A stretch of DNA of 64,000 nt. It comes from Malus domestica. Its lineage: Eukaryota > Streptophyta > Magnoliopsida > Rosales > Rosaceae. The DNA is taken from NCBI RefSeq assembly GCF_042453785.1, contig NC_091668.1, positions 30,257,501 to 30,321,500 of the forward strand, read 5' to 3'. Shown one piece after another: positions 22,858 to 35,689 of the stretch (position 1 is its first letter; the number at the start of each line of letters is the position of its first letter). The notes below the pieces were generated by a model that was not told the origin of the DNA, searched no databases, and saw only the letters and a list, made by a program, of their open reading frames with translations. A program made the translations under genes and the position numbers.

Positions 22858-25165
22858 TATAAAATATCGATAATATCGGAAATATCGGTAGTCCAAAAAT
22901 ACGGAAATATCGATGGAAATATCGGGATATTATCGATATCGATAAAAATTGAATAAAAACCACGGAAATTGTAAGAAAAACTTGGAAATTTTTATTGAAA
23001 CTTTGGAGAATGTTTATTTAGTCAATTATCTATTAGTTTATCAAAAAAAATTAGAAGTAAATGCATTACATGATGGATTTAACTGATTTAAGTTGATTAT
23101 ACATCGAGCTGGCAAACACTGTGAGTGTAGAAAATATGTAGTAATTAATGAAAGAAGTTAAAACACTACTGACAATTTGCATATTGATATTTTCACGGAG
23201 ACATAATTTAAACATTACTGACAATTTACAGTTTAACGTCAATTTTTATATTAATATTATAAAATATTATGTCAAAAACACGAAATGACATACTTCGTCG
23301 TTTCGTAAAATCTCAAATAATAATCACCTCCTTCTCTCTTATAGTGGTCTCTTCCAAGTCCCCACTTCTTCACTCCAAAGTCCTTCCTCATTCCCACAAC
23401 TTTTAATTATTTTTCGCTGTCTCTCTCTCTCTCCTCCCTGCTCGTCACTCTCTTCAGATCCCACTCTCTCTGCAAATCCCAAATTCCTGATCGCCCCTCT
23501 CTCTCTCTCTCTCTCTAAAATCCATTCCGTCAGGGAATCAAAATCCCATCTTTTTCATTCACATACAAAACCCACACACATATTTATAGATCTGCTGCTC
23601 CTCCTCCCATGGCTTCCACCGGGAATCAAAATCCGCCCCCGTAGCAGCAACCGCCGCCCTCGGCCGCTGCTGCGTCGTTTCCCGCCGCTTCCACTCCCTC
23701 GTCCCCTAAGTCGAAAACGTTGTCGTCCGTAGGGGTGGGTTCAAAAAACCGAAAACCGAAAAAAACCGAAAACCGCACCGAACCGAAGCCGAAAAAAACC
23801 GAACCGAAAAAAAACCGAACCGAAACTGCCAAAACCGAACCGAACCGAATATGGCCAGTTCGGTTTCGGTTTTTGAGGTCCGGAAACCGAACCGGACCGA
23901 ACCAAACCGAAAAAAAAAATCATATATAAAAAATAAAAAAATATGTTAGCATCAGGGTTTGAACCCCTGACCTCAGGTTGGGTAATCGTTTCAAGCCAAC
24001 TTGACTGTCAGCTTTGGTTTGTTATAATTGTACCGGTAATTAATTTATAGGTTTCTAATAGTTTACACTTTATAAAATTTCTTAACTTACAAACCCTAGC
24101 CGTCATTCACATTCCCATTTCAGTTTTCACATTTTCTCAAACTCTCTCTCTCCCTCCGCTCCTCCTGAGTCTCTGCCTTTGCTTCCTCTATCTCTCTCTC
24201 TCTCTCTCCTCTTCATCTCTTCCTCCAAATCACTCTCTCCAATATTCTCCTGTCCTCCTCGTGGATTCTTTCTTCCAAACCATGATTGTTGTTGCAGATT
24301 TCCTTTTAATTATTTTGTTGTTGTTGCAGATTTCTTTTTAATTATTTTGTTGTTGTTTCTGTGTGTTTTTGGGGTTTTTTCTTTTAATTATTTTGTTGGG
24401 GTTTTGCATGTTGGCAGTAGATGCATAAGTTTTTCTTTTAATCTTCCAATTTGGTAGCAGATGCATAAGTGTTCCATGGCTGGCGAGAGCTTTGGGACTA
24501 AAAATAAACCCCCAAGGTAAGAAACTCTCATGGTTGCTATTTAGTTCTATTGGGTTTATTTTCATGGAAAAATCAAAAGATTTAACACATGCATGCATTT
24601 TATCTGCGAGAGCTCTCAGATCCACAACAAGAAATACGCACCGACACCCAATAATGTCAGATCCATGGCCGATCGTCCCAGTTTGTATTCATTTGATGCA
24701 GAAGTTTCTGCATCTCCATTGCTCAATTGTTGCAGATTTCTTCCAGATTAAAAAAAAAATCATGGAAAAAAACCGAAAATAAACCGAAACCAAGCCGAAA
24801 AAAATCAAAACCGAAAAAAACCGAACCGAAAAAAACCGAAATTTTTTTGAACCGAACCGAACTGAACCGAAAATTCGGTTCGGTTTCGGTTTTGGCAAAA
24901 AACCGAACCGTTTCAAACCGAACCCAGCCCTAGTCGTCCGTGTCGACTGCTCCGCCTCCTCGTCTTCCTCCTCCGACAAGTCTCGGACCCCCTAGATCGG
25001 AGTCTAGGGTCCTGTTTTATAGTCGGCCGGAGCTGTAGAAGCTCCGGCGTTCTTCTCCGAGTAGCAGTTCAAAAAATATCGTGATATTTTGACGAAAACC
25101 ATTTGGATACCTATTTAAATATCCATTGCGCGAAAAACCGATAATATCGGCATTTTCTTCCATGT
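22858..25165. mobile_element. ATATCGG-ended element A carrying a gene-like 5' segment
   Basis: The left end (ATATCGATAATATCGGAAAT, then GGAAATATCGGGATATTATC and about 200 further bases) and the right end (ATCGTGATATTTTGACGAAA, then CCGATAATATCGGC) match the ends of element B at 30176-31168. The middle parts are unrelated between A and B. Here the middle holds a CT-rich leader-like tract (about 23330-23600), an ATG at 23609 opening a Pro/Ser/Ala-rich frame (MASTGNQNPPP then a stop), and an inserted hAT-like element (23730-24932). After that insertion the same frame resumes (STAPPPRLPPPTSLGPPR). No transposase is visible. Confidence 0.65.
23730..24932. mobile_element. hAT-like non-autonomous element nested in element A
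   Basis: The ends TAGGGGTGGGTTC and the complement of GAACCCAGCCCTA form 13-bp inverted repeats with one mismatch. They are flanked by perfect 8-bp duplications GTCGTCCG at 23722-23729 and 24933-24940, the hAT signature. Subterminal regions are runs of AACCGAACCGA-type repeats in opposite orientations. The interior is noncoding; open frames here are by-products of the low-complexity arms. Confidence 0.88.
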
Positions 25166-25337
25166 TTCTAACTAAAACTAGATATATTTTATTTTTGATA
25201 TTTACGTTTGAGTAATGAATTAAACATTTTAAGTTATCTTATGCATTTTCTTTGAGTGGTTTTTTTTTTTTTTTGTACTTTTCGACTTGGGTTAGCGATT
25301 AAACCCGATAGTTGTGATTGTATGTGTAAATTTAGGG

Positions 25338-25492
25338 TAGTACTATTCACACACCAATTTTTACTTTTCACACACCATATATTCTTTGTTTTCGACTATC
25401 AAATTGAATGAATAGAAGAAGAAGATCAATGACAAAAAATTAACAAAAGTGTGTAAGAGATAAAAATAGGTGTGTGAATAGTTATAGCAAGT
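25338..25492. mobile_element. Foldback MITE, 'ATTCACACACC' family, copy 3 of 4
   Basis: The best-preserved copy: left arm TACTATTCACACACCAATTT is mirrored by AAATAGGTGTGTGAATAGTT. It lies about 400 bases past the stop of the aldo-keto reductase gene. Confidence 0.75.
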
Positions 25493-25891
25493 AATTACAT
25501 GGACGTTTCCAATTTCAAGCCTCCAAGTGGAGTTGGGAGGCCATGGATAGAGCATTAGAGCTTTTGCCTTAGGTACTATAGGTACGAGTTTTCTTTAGAG
25601 ATCGGACGTCCTTCCTTTGTTAAAGATTCAGTCCATTAACAAGTTGTCGATATAGTATATTATATATATCAACAAGGTTAGTATATAACATGTCAATAGT
25701 AGAATGCATTATTTTATTATCGATACAAAATCCGTTATTTAACAAAGCACAGAAGTTTTGTGCTGAATTACTATTATAGGTACCGTGAATACAAGGAATG
25801 AAACAGACACATTGGCATTGAAGTCAACACATCAGAATCTTATTAATACACACATACAAAATTTGTTTGAATCGAATGCATAAACAAACAT

Positions 25892-27668
<1,777 letters not shown>

Positions 27669-28100
27669 TCTGCTTCTTCTTCTTCAATCTTTCTGCGCTC
27701 TTGGAATTTTGGTGAAGGGAGAGCGAATTTAAAGGCGTTTTAAGCACTAAACTTCATGTGGTCATTGCTTACATCAGTGTATCTTTAAGATCACTGAGTG
27801 CGTCATTAAGGAACTCAACTTTGTAATGTTGACTTGAGTCCCTATTCAAATAGGAATGTGAATATAAATATAATTATTTGATTGTGTTTCCTAGTTAGTC
27901 CAGTATTCATTTACTTTCTTTGTGCTGCAAGATGTGCGGCGCATGTATTTATATGTTTCCTCTGAGAGTGAGAAGAATATAGAATTGAGATTAAAACCTA
28001 AACATAACTTTTATCTTCTTCTCCTGATCCAAATTTTGGTCAATGCTCCAAAACCTCCAAATTGGAACAACTCAATATCAAATCCTCCACCGTCGGATTG

Positions 28101-29826
28101 AGTCCTAATTATAAGACGTTGATATTCATCTACGGATAATGCTACCAAGGTCATATATTTAAAATATATTTATAAATTATAAGACGTTGTTTTGTTTTTG
28201 ATAACTGAAGTATTCCTTAAGTGTTGATTAACGTACTTATTTTCTACTAGTGACACATCACATAAATTGCAAATTTGGTCTAAAAAGTTGATCTACCTAG
28301 CATTATACTCATTCATCTAGATATAACCTAATAAACTAATGATACTGGTTTTCATTACGAGACTCATACATTTACAGTTGATAGTTACTCACGTGCATAT
28401 GAGATATGATTTTACGCTCAAACTATTTATGTGAGGTTGAGTATAGTTATTTGAATTTTGAGTCCTAATTATAAGACGTTGATATTCATCTACGGATAAT
28501 GCTAGCAAGGTCATATATTTAAAATATATTTATAAATTTGTAGACATCGAAATTTCGGTGAAATAAATGTTGACCAATAGTTACAATTTCAATACTCACG
28601 TGTCATATAAATTTTACACGTAGCGTGTAACTAAATGAAAAATCAAAATAAATTAGAAAAGTCATCAAGCAGGACACGTGTCAACACCTGGCATAAACGA
28701 TTTATTTCATCTTAATATTATATTCAAAAAATTAGGCCTTGGAAAATTCTATAAATAGAAGCCAATTTCATTCATTTAAAGGGACAAGTTCATATTACAC
28801 CTTGAAGCTCTGAAGCTCTGAAACTCCGAAGCTCTCAAGCATCCAGGTTCCCGAAGAATCAAGAAAGCCTTCTTCGTTCTTCGTTCATCGTTCTTCCAAG
28901 ATCAAGCCCCGACGACCCTTTTGAAGAACTTCCACCAATTCAAGATCAAGCCCCAAAGGTCCTTGAAGAACTTCTACCAATTCAAGATCAAGCCCCGACG
29001 GGCCTTGAAGAAAGTGTTCATCGTTCATCATCCGTTCATCCTAAGATCAAGCTCCAACGACCATTTGGATCAACAATGTCGACAAATCCACACATCCAAC
29101 CGTCCTTCAAGATCAAAGCCCAAAAGCCCTTGAAGGTCCGTTCATCACCGTTATTCAAGATCAAGCCCAAAAGCCCTTGAAGATCCGTTCATCACTGTTC
29201 TTCAAGATCAAGCCCAAAAGCCCCTTGAAGATCCTTTCATCACCGTTATTCAAGATCAAGCCTCAACAGCCCTTGAAGAAACGCTCATCCTCAAGATCAA
29301 GCCCCAACGGCTCCTTGAAGATCTGCTCAAATCCACCTTCAAGATCAAGACCACGGCCCTTGAAGAACGTTCATCCCTAGATCAAGCCTAACGGCCCTTT
29401 GGATCAATCACACATCCACAAATCAACACCTTACGGAGATCGAATCAGATGATCAAATTTGAGAGAGATTGTAACCCAAAATCATCAAATACAAATATTA
29501 TTTTGTGCACGTTGTTCTTGTCTCTTTCGTTTCAGGAAAATTTCGTGTTTACAAAATTATAAGACGTTGTTTTTGATAACTGAATTATTCCTTAAGTGTT
29601 GATTAACGTACTTATTTCATATTGATGACACATCATATAAATTGCAAATTTGGTCTAAAAAATTGATCTACCTAACATTACTCATTCATCTAGATATAAC
29701 CTAATAAACTAATGATACTGGTTTTCATTACGAGACTCATACATTTACAGTTACTCACGTGCATATGAGATATGATTTTACGCGCAAACTATTTATGTGA
29801 GGTTGAGTATAGTTATTTGAATTTTG
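28101..29826. repeat. 360-bp tandem duplication, second copy split by a solo LTR
   Basis: Copy 1 is 28101-28460. Copy 2 starts at 28461 with the same AGTCCTAATTATAAGACG, runs to 28538, is broken by the LTR at 28539-29553, and resumes to 29826. Shared landmarks are TTGATTAACGTACTTATTT, AATTGCAAATTTGGTC and GAGTATAGTTATTTGAATTT. Copy 2 without the insertion is about 346 bases. The order of events is duplication first, then LTR insertion. Confidence 0.9.
28539..29553 (+). mobile_element. Solo LTR with 5-bp target duplication
   Basis: The 1015-bp unit begins TGTAGACATCGAAATTTCGG and ends TTTCGTGTTTACA, so it has TG...CA termini, and is flanked by AAATT at 28534-28538 and 29554-29558. A CTATAAATAGAAGCC promoter-like TATA motif lies at about 28749. 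The second half contains a degenerate tandem repeat built on TTCAAGATCAAGCCC and CCCTTGAAGA (about 28900-29400). The repeat makes Lys/Pro-rich open frames that are not genes. No internal region or second LTR is nearby, so it is a solo LTR left by recombination. Confidence 0.9.
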
Positions 29827-29862
29827 ATCAATTATATATACATTGAAATTCTACTCTTGCAA

Positions 29863-29932
29863 GGCACCAGCCGGGAATCGAAACGGGTCTGTATCGTGGC
29901 AGGGTACTATTCTACCACTAGACCACTGGTGC
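29863..29932 (-). tRNA. Degenerate tRNA-Gly (GCC)
   Basis: The minus strand matches plant tRNA-Gly(GCC) over its whole length: GCACCAGTGG at the 5' end, TCTAGTGGTAGAAT in the D arm, CCCTGCCACG with anticodon GCC, and TTCGATTCCCGGCTGGTGC at the 3' end. The acceptor stem pairs fully (GCACCAG with CTGGTGC). There is a C-A mismatch in the anticodon stem (GATAC where GGTAC is expected), a base lost and one changed in the T stem (ACCCGTTTCGA), and the discriminator base is C instead of A. It may be a pseudogene, although the anticodon loop and internal promoter boxes remain. Confidence 0.8.
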
Positions 29933-30175
29933 TCACATGTCGGTTTCAGCTTAGGAGCTGAAGAAGAAATTAAACCGAATGTTGTCCTCAATTGCAAAAA
30001 GACACATTGGAGATTATTATCAAGTAGTCAGATAAGAAAAACGACTTCGGGGTCGAATTGAAAATATTCAAAAATACATAATGTCTTTTCTACCCTAATA
30101 CAAGATGTAAAAGCCAAGGGCATTTTTGACTATCTAATTTTTTTATTTTCATGTAAAAGTATGAGTTATGACTAA

Positions 30176-31168
30176 TGTATTAAATATCGATGATATCGGA
30201 AATATCGGTAATCCAAAAACACGGAAATATCGATGGAAATATCGGGATATTATCGATATTGATAAAAACAATATGGAAACCACGAAAATTGTAAGAAAAA
30301 CTTGGAAATTTTTATTGAAACTTTGTAGGATGTTTATTTAGTCAATTATCTATTAGTTTATCACAAAAAATTGGAAGGAAATGCATTGCATGATGGATTT
30401 AACTGATTTAAGTTGATTATATAACGAGCTGGCAAACATTGTGAGTGTATTTGAAACTATCAAATTAGTCCTTTATCCTAATTAAATATGAACTCTATAT
30501 CTAGATTTCGAAACCCTCTCAGGCTGGCAGCCCCCAGCACCCCTCACATTTCTCTCTCTCTCCCCTACCCCGAGACCCCATTTCCTTCTCTCACTCACTT
30601 TGACTCTCTTTCTCTTTTCTCTGCATTGTCTCTCTCTCTCTCGAAACCTTCTTACCTCTATCCCTTTCTTGTCGTGACCCCACACACACACACGCAGCAG
30701 CACCATCTGCTCGACTCGAGCAGCTTGAGGACACCACCATCATCACACATCATCAGTCTTCTCTCTCCCGCCTCTGTGAGAATGGCGAAGCCCATAAATT
30801 CTCCGGCGAGTCTTCTTTGATTTTCTGGTTATGTAAGTCTCGGATCTCTCTCTCCGTGTTAGTGTGAAGCTCAAATTAGTTCGATCTGCTGCACTGCACA
30901 GCAGCAGAAGTCCTTCATTCACCACCGCAGAAAGAACAGACAGGGAGCGAGCGAGCGGAGGGGAGACACACCACACCCACCCCACCGTGACCTCCACCAC
31001 AGTGGCGCACACTCCGGTGAGCACCATCACCACATGTAAGAGGCGCAAATCTTGGCAGCTGCGATGACGGACTTCCGTTCCGATGACGAAAAGAGAGACC
31101 GATATTATCGATAATATCGCGATATTTTGACGAAAACTAATTGGACCACGAAAAACCGATAATATCGG
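30176..31168. mobile_element. ATATCGG-ended element B carrying another gene-like 5' segment
   Basis: The left 290 bases are closely similar to element A (GATATCGGAAATATCGGTAA, GGAAATATCGGGATATTATC, GATGGATTTAACTGATTTAA), and the right end (GCGATATTTTGACGAAAACT, AAAACCGATAATATCGGC) also matches. The middle (about 30480-31090) is CT-rich leader-like sequence with an ATG at 30782 opening MAKPINSPASLL before a stop, and differs from the middle of A. The element ends about 100 bases before the start codon of the DUF1682 gene, so it sits in that gene's promoter or leader. Confidence 0.65.
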
Positions 31169-31268
31169 CGAAAGCGTGGTTTTTTCAGTACACACACGCT
31201 TCTTTCCTTCTTCTTTCCTTCATTCCTGTATGCTCTCTGCAACAGAAGCTGTATCAGGAGAAGCAAGC

Positions 31269-34089
31269 ATGGCGTCACTCTCTTACACGCGCCTCCTCTC
31301 TCTCCTCTCCCTCTTCATCCTCCTGTTCCTCTTCTCCCACCTGTCCTTCTCTCCCTCCTCCGTCCTCGCCGCCGACTCCCAATTCGAAGGATTCGACGAT
31401 GGCGACGAAATCGATGACGCCGACGACGACGACTCCTCACTCCCTCTTCCCACTCGCATCCGCCCTTCCCTCACCACCACCTCCCAACCCGACCCGCCTC
31501 GCTCCCCTGAACCCTCCGTACCCGACACGGGTCCCAACCCGATTCCCGATTCGGATTCTCCGTCCACCGATCTTCCCAAACCTTCCTCCACCAGCTTCGA
31601 TTATTGGGACGAAGACGAGTTCGAAGGCCTCCCCGTCCAACCGCAGCAGACACCGCCCCTCGACGACGCTGCAATTACCGAAAATGCCACTCCCTCCTCC
31701 GATTCCGATCCCAAACCCTCCGCCGATCCCAAGCCCCCGGCAGCTCCGAGATCCTTTGTTGTGGAGATCGCGTGCGGAGGGTTCCTTATCGTCTTCATCA
31801 TCAACTACTTCACCGGGAAGCGGGTCAACGAGGATATCGCCCTAGCCTGGGCGGCGAAATTCGCCACCAAGGACTCGATTTTCGAGAAGAACTTCAGTCT
31901 TATGGGCGTCGGAGACGGCGACGACTCGCCCTTGCTGTTGAAGGAAGGTCAGAACGTGTTCAAGTTCTACGCGAGTGGGCGGAGGTGCTGCCAGGGGCTT
32001 CTGGCGACGATGGAGCTCAAAAGCCGCCACGATTTGATCTCCTCGATTTTCAACTTGGTGGTCCCCAGTAGGGACGAGATCAGTATCGAGGTTTATATGA
32101 ACGATGATGCGATGGACCACGTGGTCTTCGCCTTGGCGAGGAAGAAGTCGGCCAAGGCAATGCAGAAGGAGGTTGGGGACTTGCAGAAGTTTGCCGGGAT
32201 AGTGTCTCCGCCTACCGGAAGGAAGTGGGTTTCTGAGGACCTGGCGGTTATCTCCGAATCGAAGGAAGTGGCTGGTGATTTGATCACTGAGGCTGTGCTC
32301 GAACAGGTCAGTGCATTTTCGTATTGGTACAAAATCCGGTTTTCCTTTTCGTTGATTAATCTGTTTTATGATTGCATTTAAATGGTATTTGATTTGTGTG
32401 TTTACGTATTAGTTTGCACTTGAAATGAGTTTTCTTTCTAGTGTTTCGTAATTTTCGTGATCATATGCAATGTATTTGATTGTGTAATTTAATTTGTGTT
32501 TGAATGTAGTAGTAGATAGGCTGTATATGCACATATTCATCAGTAGAATAAGAGTATTTTTCTGCGATGATAATGCCGAACACCATATAAACTACAAAAG
32601 TGAAAAGCCAAACAACTTATGCTTTTCATAACAGTTGTTTTGATTCCATGAGGATGGCCAAATAGAGGTTCCAAGTCTCAATTTGTTAGGCGAAAGCAGG
32701 GAAAGGACCAGTAATTTAGTACTGTAAATGTGGAATTACATTACATTATCAATTTGGTATTGCTTTTTTTTAATTGTCTAAGGGTTTTCGACCTTTTTTC
32801 TTCATCTGTTTGGGCTTTATCTGTTTGACCAATACTGATTAAACCGCGCTTAAGACACGCTTTCCTGTTCGTTCATACATTTTTTACCACTAAGGTGTTA
32901 GTACTAAATTTTGTACTTTATATGTGGGAGTGCATAACTACCACTGAAGATATATAGATGGTATTGTTTTATCTTTTACGGTTAGATAGCGCAATTAATG
33001 TTAATAAAGGTCGATTTTTTATTTTTTGCTGAATCGATTATGGTGGTTGAGAAATTTGTATTACTTTTGCATCACTCTCACACATTGTTAAATGAAAGGT
33101 TGGCCGAACTCAATAATATCAGCCAACCTTTCAGTGTAATGGGGCACAAACTGGGTGCTTGTTTCATTGTGACCTGATGATTTTGTAAAACCTCGTTCTT
33201 ATTTTTAATCTAAATTTGATTTCTAATGTTGGGTACTTCCCTTGTGTTTTCACTATCATGGTCGCCATAGCAAAGTCTTGCTCTTCATCAAATTTGTTCC
33301 AGTTAATAAAGGGTCTTGCATGTTTCTTTGGTCCTTTTTATCGTAAGTTCTCTCTTCTGTTCAATGTATCACTTGATCGAATTGCTTGGGATATTTAAAA
33401 CCTTACGTTACCATACCAGAACATTCAACTTCATTGTGCTTCTGCCCTTTTACATTATTCCTCTTAGGTCCCATTCTGCCTGAATTATCCATCCTGTTTC
33501 TTGATTCCGTACATCCTTTTATTAATCGTTTACGCTTAGTTCCCCATTAATATGTCTGGCATTTGCAGGTTTTTGGTGAAAAGGCTTTTCAGAAATTTGG
33601 AAAGGGTTTCATCTACATGCATTTTTCAGATCAACATCCAGGCTCGCGAAAGAAGATGCTGTTGTTCAAGTTTGCCCTACCAGATGCCGGTAACATGGCT
33701 GATATGACTCGTCTGGTGGCCTTGGTACCTTATTATATTGATTTGATTGGGCGCTACAAGCTAAGCAGTCAGGTGGGTCAGCTTCCAGTAATATTGTGGA
33801 ATCAAGTTTCGACAAAATGTCCATTTGGCCTTATTTTTTCTGTTTCTGATTGTTGCAGGTTCGATCCAAAACTGAAGCAATCAGATCAAAGGCGGCTCAA
33901 GAGGCTTACAAAGAACTCCAAAACGCTAGGCAAGAAGCATTGCAAAGAAAGAAGGCAGATCGGAAAAAGATGATGGAGGAGGCCGAGGCTAAGCTCAGTG
34001 CAGATAGTATTCGCAAGAGAGAAGCAAAAGAGCGTGCTCGACAGATGAAGAAGGCAATGCCGAAAGTAAAAATGACCCGTGCTAGCTAG
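31269..34089 (+). CDS. DUF1682 / CCDC47-like ER membrane protein
   Basis: Three exons, 31269-32306, 33569-33772 and 33859-34089, in phase, encode 490 residues. Order of parts: a hydrophobic signal peptide (about 1-36, LLSLLSLFILLFLFSHLSF), an acidic luminal stretch with GDEIDDADDDD, a long Pro/Ser/Asp-rich segment, a transmembrane segment (about 166-186, VVEIACGGFLIVFIINYF), the DUF1682 core, and a strongly basic coiled-coil tail ending KKAMPKVKMTRAS. This layout matches the uncharacterised Arabidopsis protein I recall as At5g49945 and animal CCDC47, a subunit of the ER PAT complex that assists insertion of multi-pass membrane proteins. The plant role is inferred. The ATG at 31269 puts the signal peptide at the N-terminus; an in-frame ATG at 31230 would add 13 residues and is less likely. 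Element B ends just upstream. Confidence 0.9.
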
Positions 34090-34940
34090 TTCATGATACT
34101 ACTCGTCATTTCTTTCCTCATCATCTTCGTTTTAACATCTCATGGTACCTTAGCCGAGTCATGCCCGCCATAAGTTTTGGTTCCGCCCCGTCGCGGCCTT
34201 GTACTGTAACTGTCTGAATTTGTTCGACTCTAACGTTACAACATGAGTAGGTTTTGAATCTGTACCAAAATTCAATGCTGCCGGAACTCCCCAGCATTTC
34301 TTTGTCGACATTTTCCGAAGCCACTGTTGTTACCTCGTCTTTGCGGGTTTTCAGGAGTTGTACCTAAGTTCATTTCTGCATAAACTCTTACGAAGGTATT
34401 TCTTTACCGAAAAGTGAATAGTTGGAGCAGAAAAACTGTTTTCGGGATAAATCAATAAAACTTTAATTTTCTGGATTAAAATTTAAGTTTTAATCCAACC
34501 ATCGGAGTTGGTCTTAGTAAGAAAAGCTTCATCATTTGAAGGATGCGCATCCAAACACTCGCGCCTACAGGATGTTGCTGCTCCAGTCACGTGGGATAAA
34601 TTTAATAGAGAGAATCAAAAGAACCGTATAATGCAACTAAATGGGAGGTAGAGAGTAGGGTAACTAGTAAAAAAGTTTGAAATTATAGGAAGAAAATACA
34701 AATGAATCTGGTTTGAATCGTTTGACAATAAAACGAGAGTAAAGAGAAGGGTTGCAAATAATAGTTGATTAGGTTGCTTTACGCATAACATTAAACTCGA
34801 TTTTAAAAGCCCATTTCGAGTGTCATCAAATCACAAAGACAAAACAAACAAAATTATTAAAAAAAACTATAAGACATAATATCGATTCAACTTCTTCATG
34901 AAGACAATTCATTTTCTTTCTCATGTCTCACGATTCTACA

Positions 34941-35144
34941 TGTCACACTCACATCCCAATCTCGAGACGAGAACTTCCCATGGGTCACCCATCCTAGAAT
35001 TGTTTTCGCTTGAACTCGTTTAACTTCGAAGTTCCGATAGAATCCAAAGCCAATGAATTCTCAAAAAACCTTGTGCTATATGTAAGTAGGCATATACATA
35101 TAAAACACATTACCTCCTTTCTATTGACCGATGTGGATGTTACA
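34941..35144 (-). mobile_element. Degenerate Cassandra-type TRIM LTR with a 5S rRNA-like segment
   Basis: Read on the minus strand, the unit starts TGTAACATCCACATCGGTCA and ends GTGTGACA, and contains CGGAACTTCGAAGTTAAACG and TAGGATGGGTGACCCATGGG. The last two are the 5S rRNA internal region, including the polymerase III box C area. This combination is the hallmark of Cassandra TRIM LTRs. No primer-binding site or second LTR is seen, so it is a solo, mutated LTR. The rest of 34090-35689, between the DUF1682 and POLLUX genes, shows nothing else recognisable. Confidence 0.82.
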
Positions 35145-35689
35145 CTACAACTTTAGCTTTGAGGCGGCTATAAATTTCGTACGTAGTGATAAGGATTGCC
35201 CCGAAACTACTTTGGTCGCCTATGTTGTCGCGAAGCTTATTTCGACACTATTTCCTAATCTTGTCGATTAACCATGGTTCAACATTAAAGAAGAACTACC
35301 TGAAACACTGTTGAAATGCCGTTGAATAAAATCAAGTTAAAAGTTACAGTTTAACCAAACTAGTTTATTTATTTATTTTGGTGATTATTTTTTGGAGATA
35401 CAACACGAGAGGTCACTTATTCTAGTACTTATCACGTACAAATCCACTTAATATCGGAGTTCGAATGTATAAGAGTTGGTATGATGGCATGTAAACTGGT
35501 TTTAAATTAGATTTAGAAACTTTTCTGGTTCAGTAAAGTTAAATATTTTATTATTTTTGAAAATATTGTTAAATTAAATTCTGACGCGGACGATTCCAAG
35601 TTGAGGTGTCGGCGTCGCTAATCACATCACCAGTCCATCATATAACCAGCACAATTCCGTCGCTGCAATTCTGAAAGTGAAGGAGAAAA

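Noticed and set aside
23626-24979. Several frames rich in Lys, Asn, Arg and Thr or in Phe, Gly and Arg
   Set aside because: Translations of the AACCGAACCGA low-complexity arms of the hAT-like element.
28921-29380. Lys/Pro-rich repeat protein frames
   Set aside because: Produced by the TTCAAGATCAAGCCC tandem repeat inside the solo LTR; frames shift with each unit length change.
31176-31268. N-terminal extension of the DUF1682 protein to 31176
   Set aside because: It would start at a GTG codon and bury the signal peptide; the ATG at 31269 fits the family.
31141-31845. A 234-codon plus-strand frame and several antisense frames over the DUF1682 first exon
   Set aside because: Shadow frames of a GC-rich, Pro/Ser-coding exon; only the frame starting at 31269 has the signal peptide, transmembrane segment and spliced continuation.
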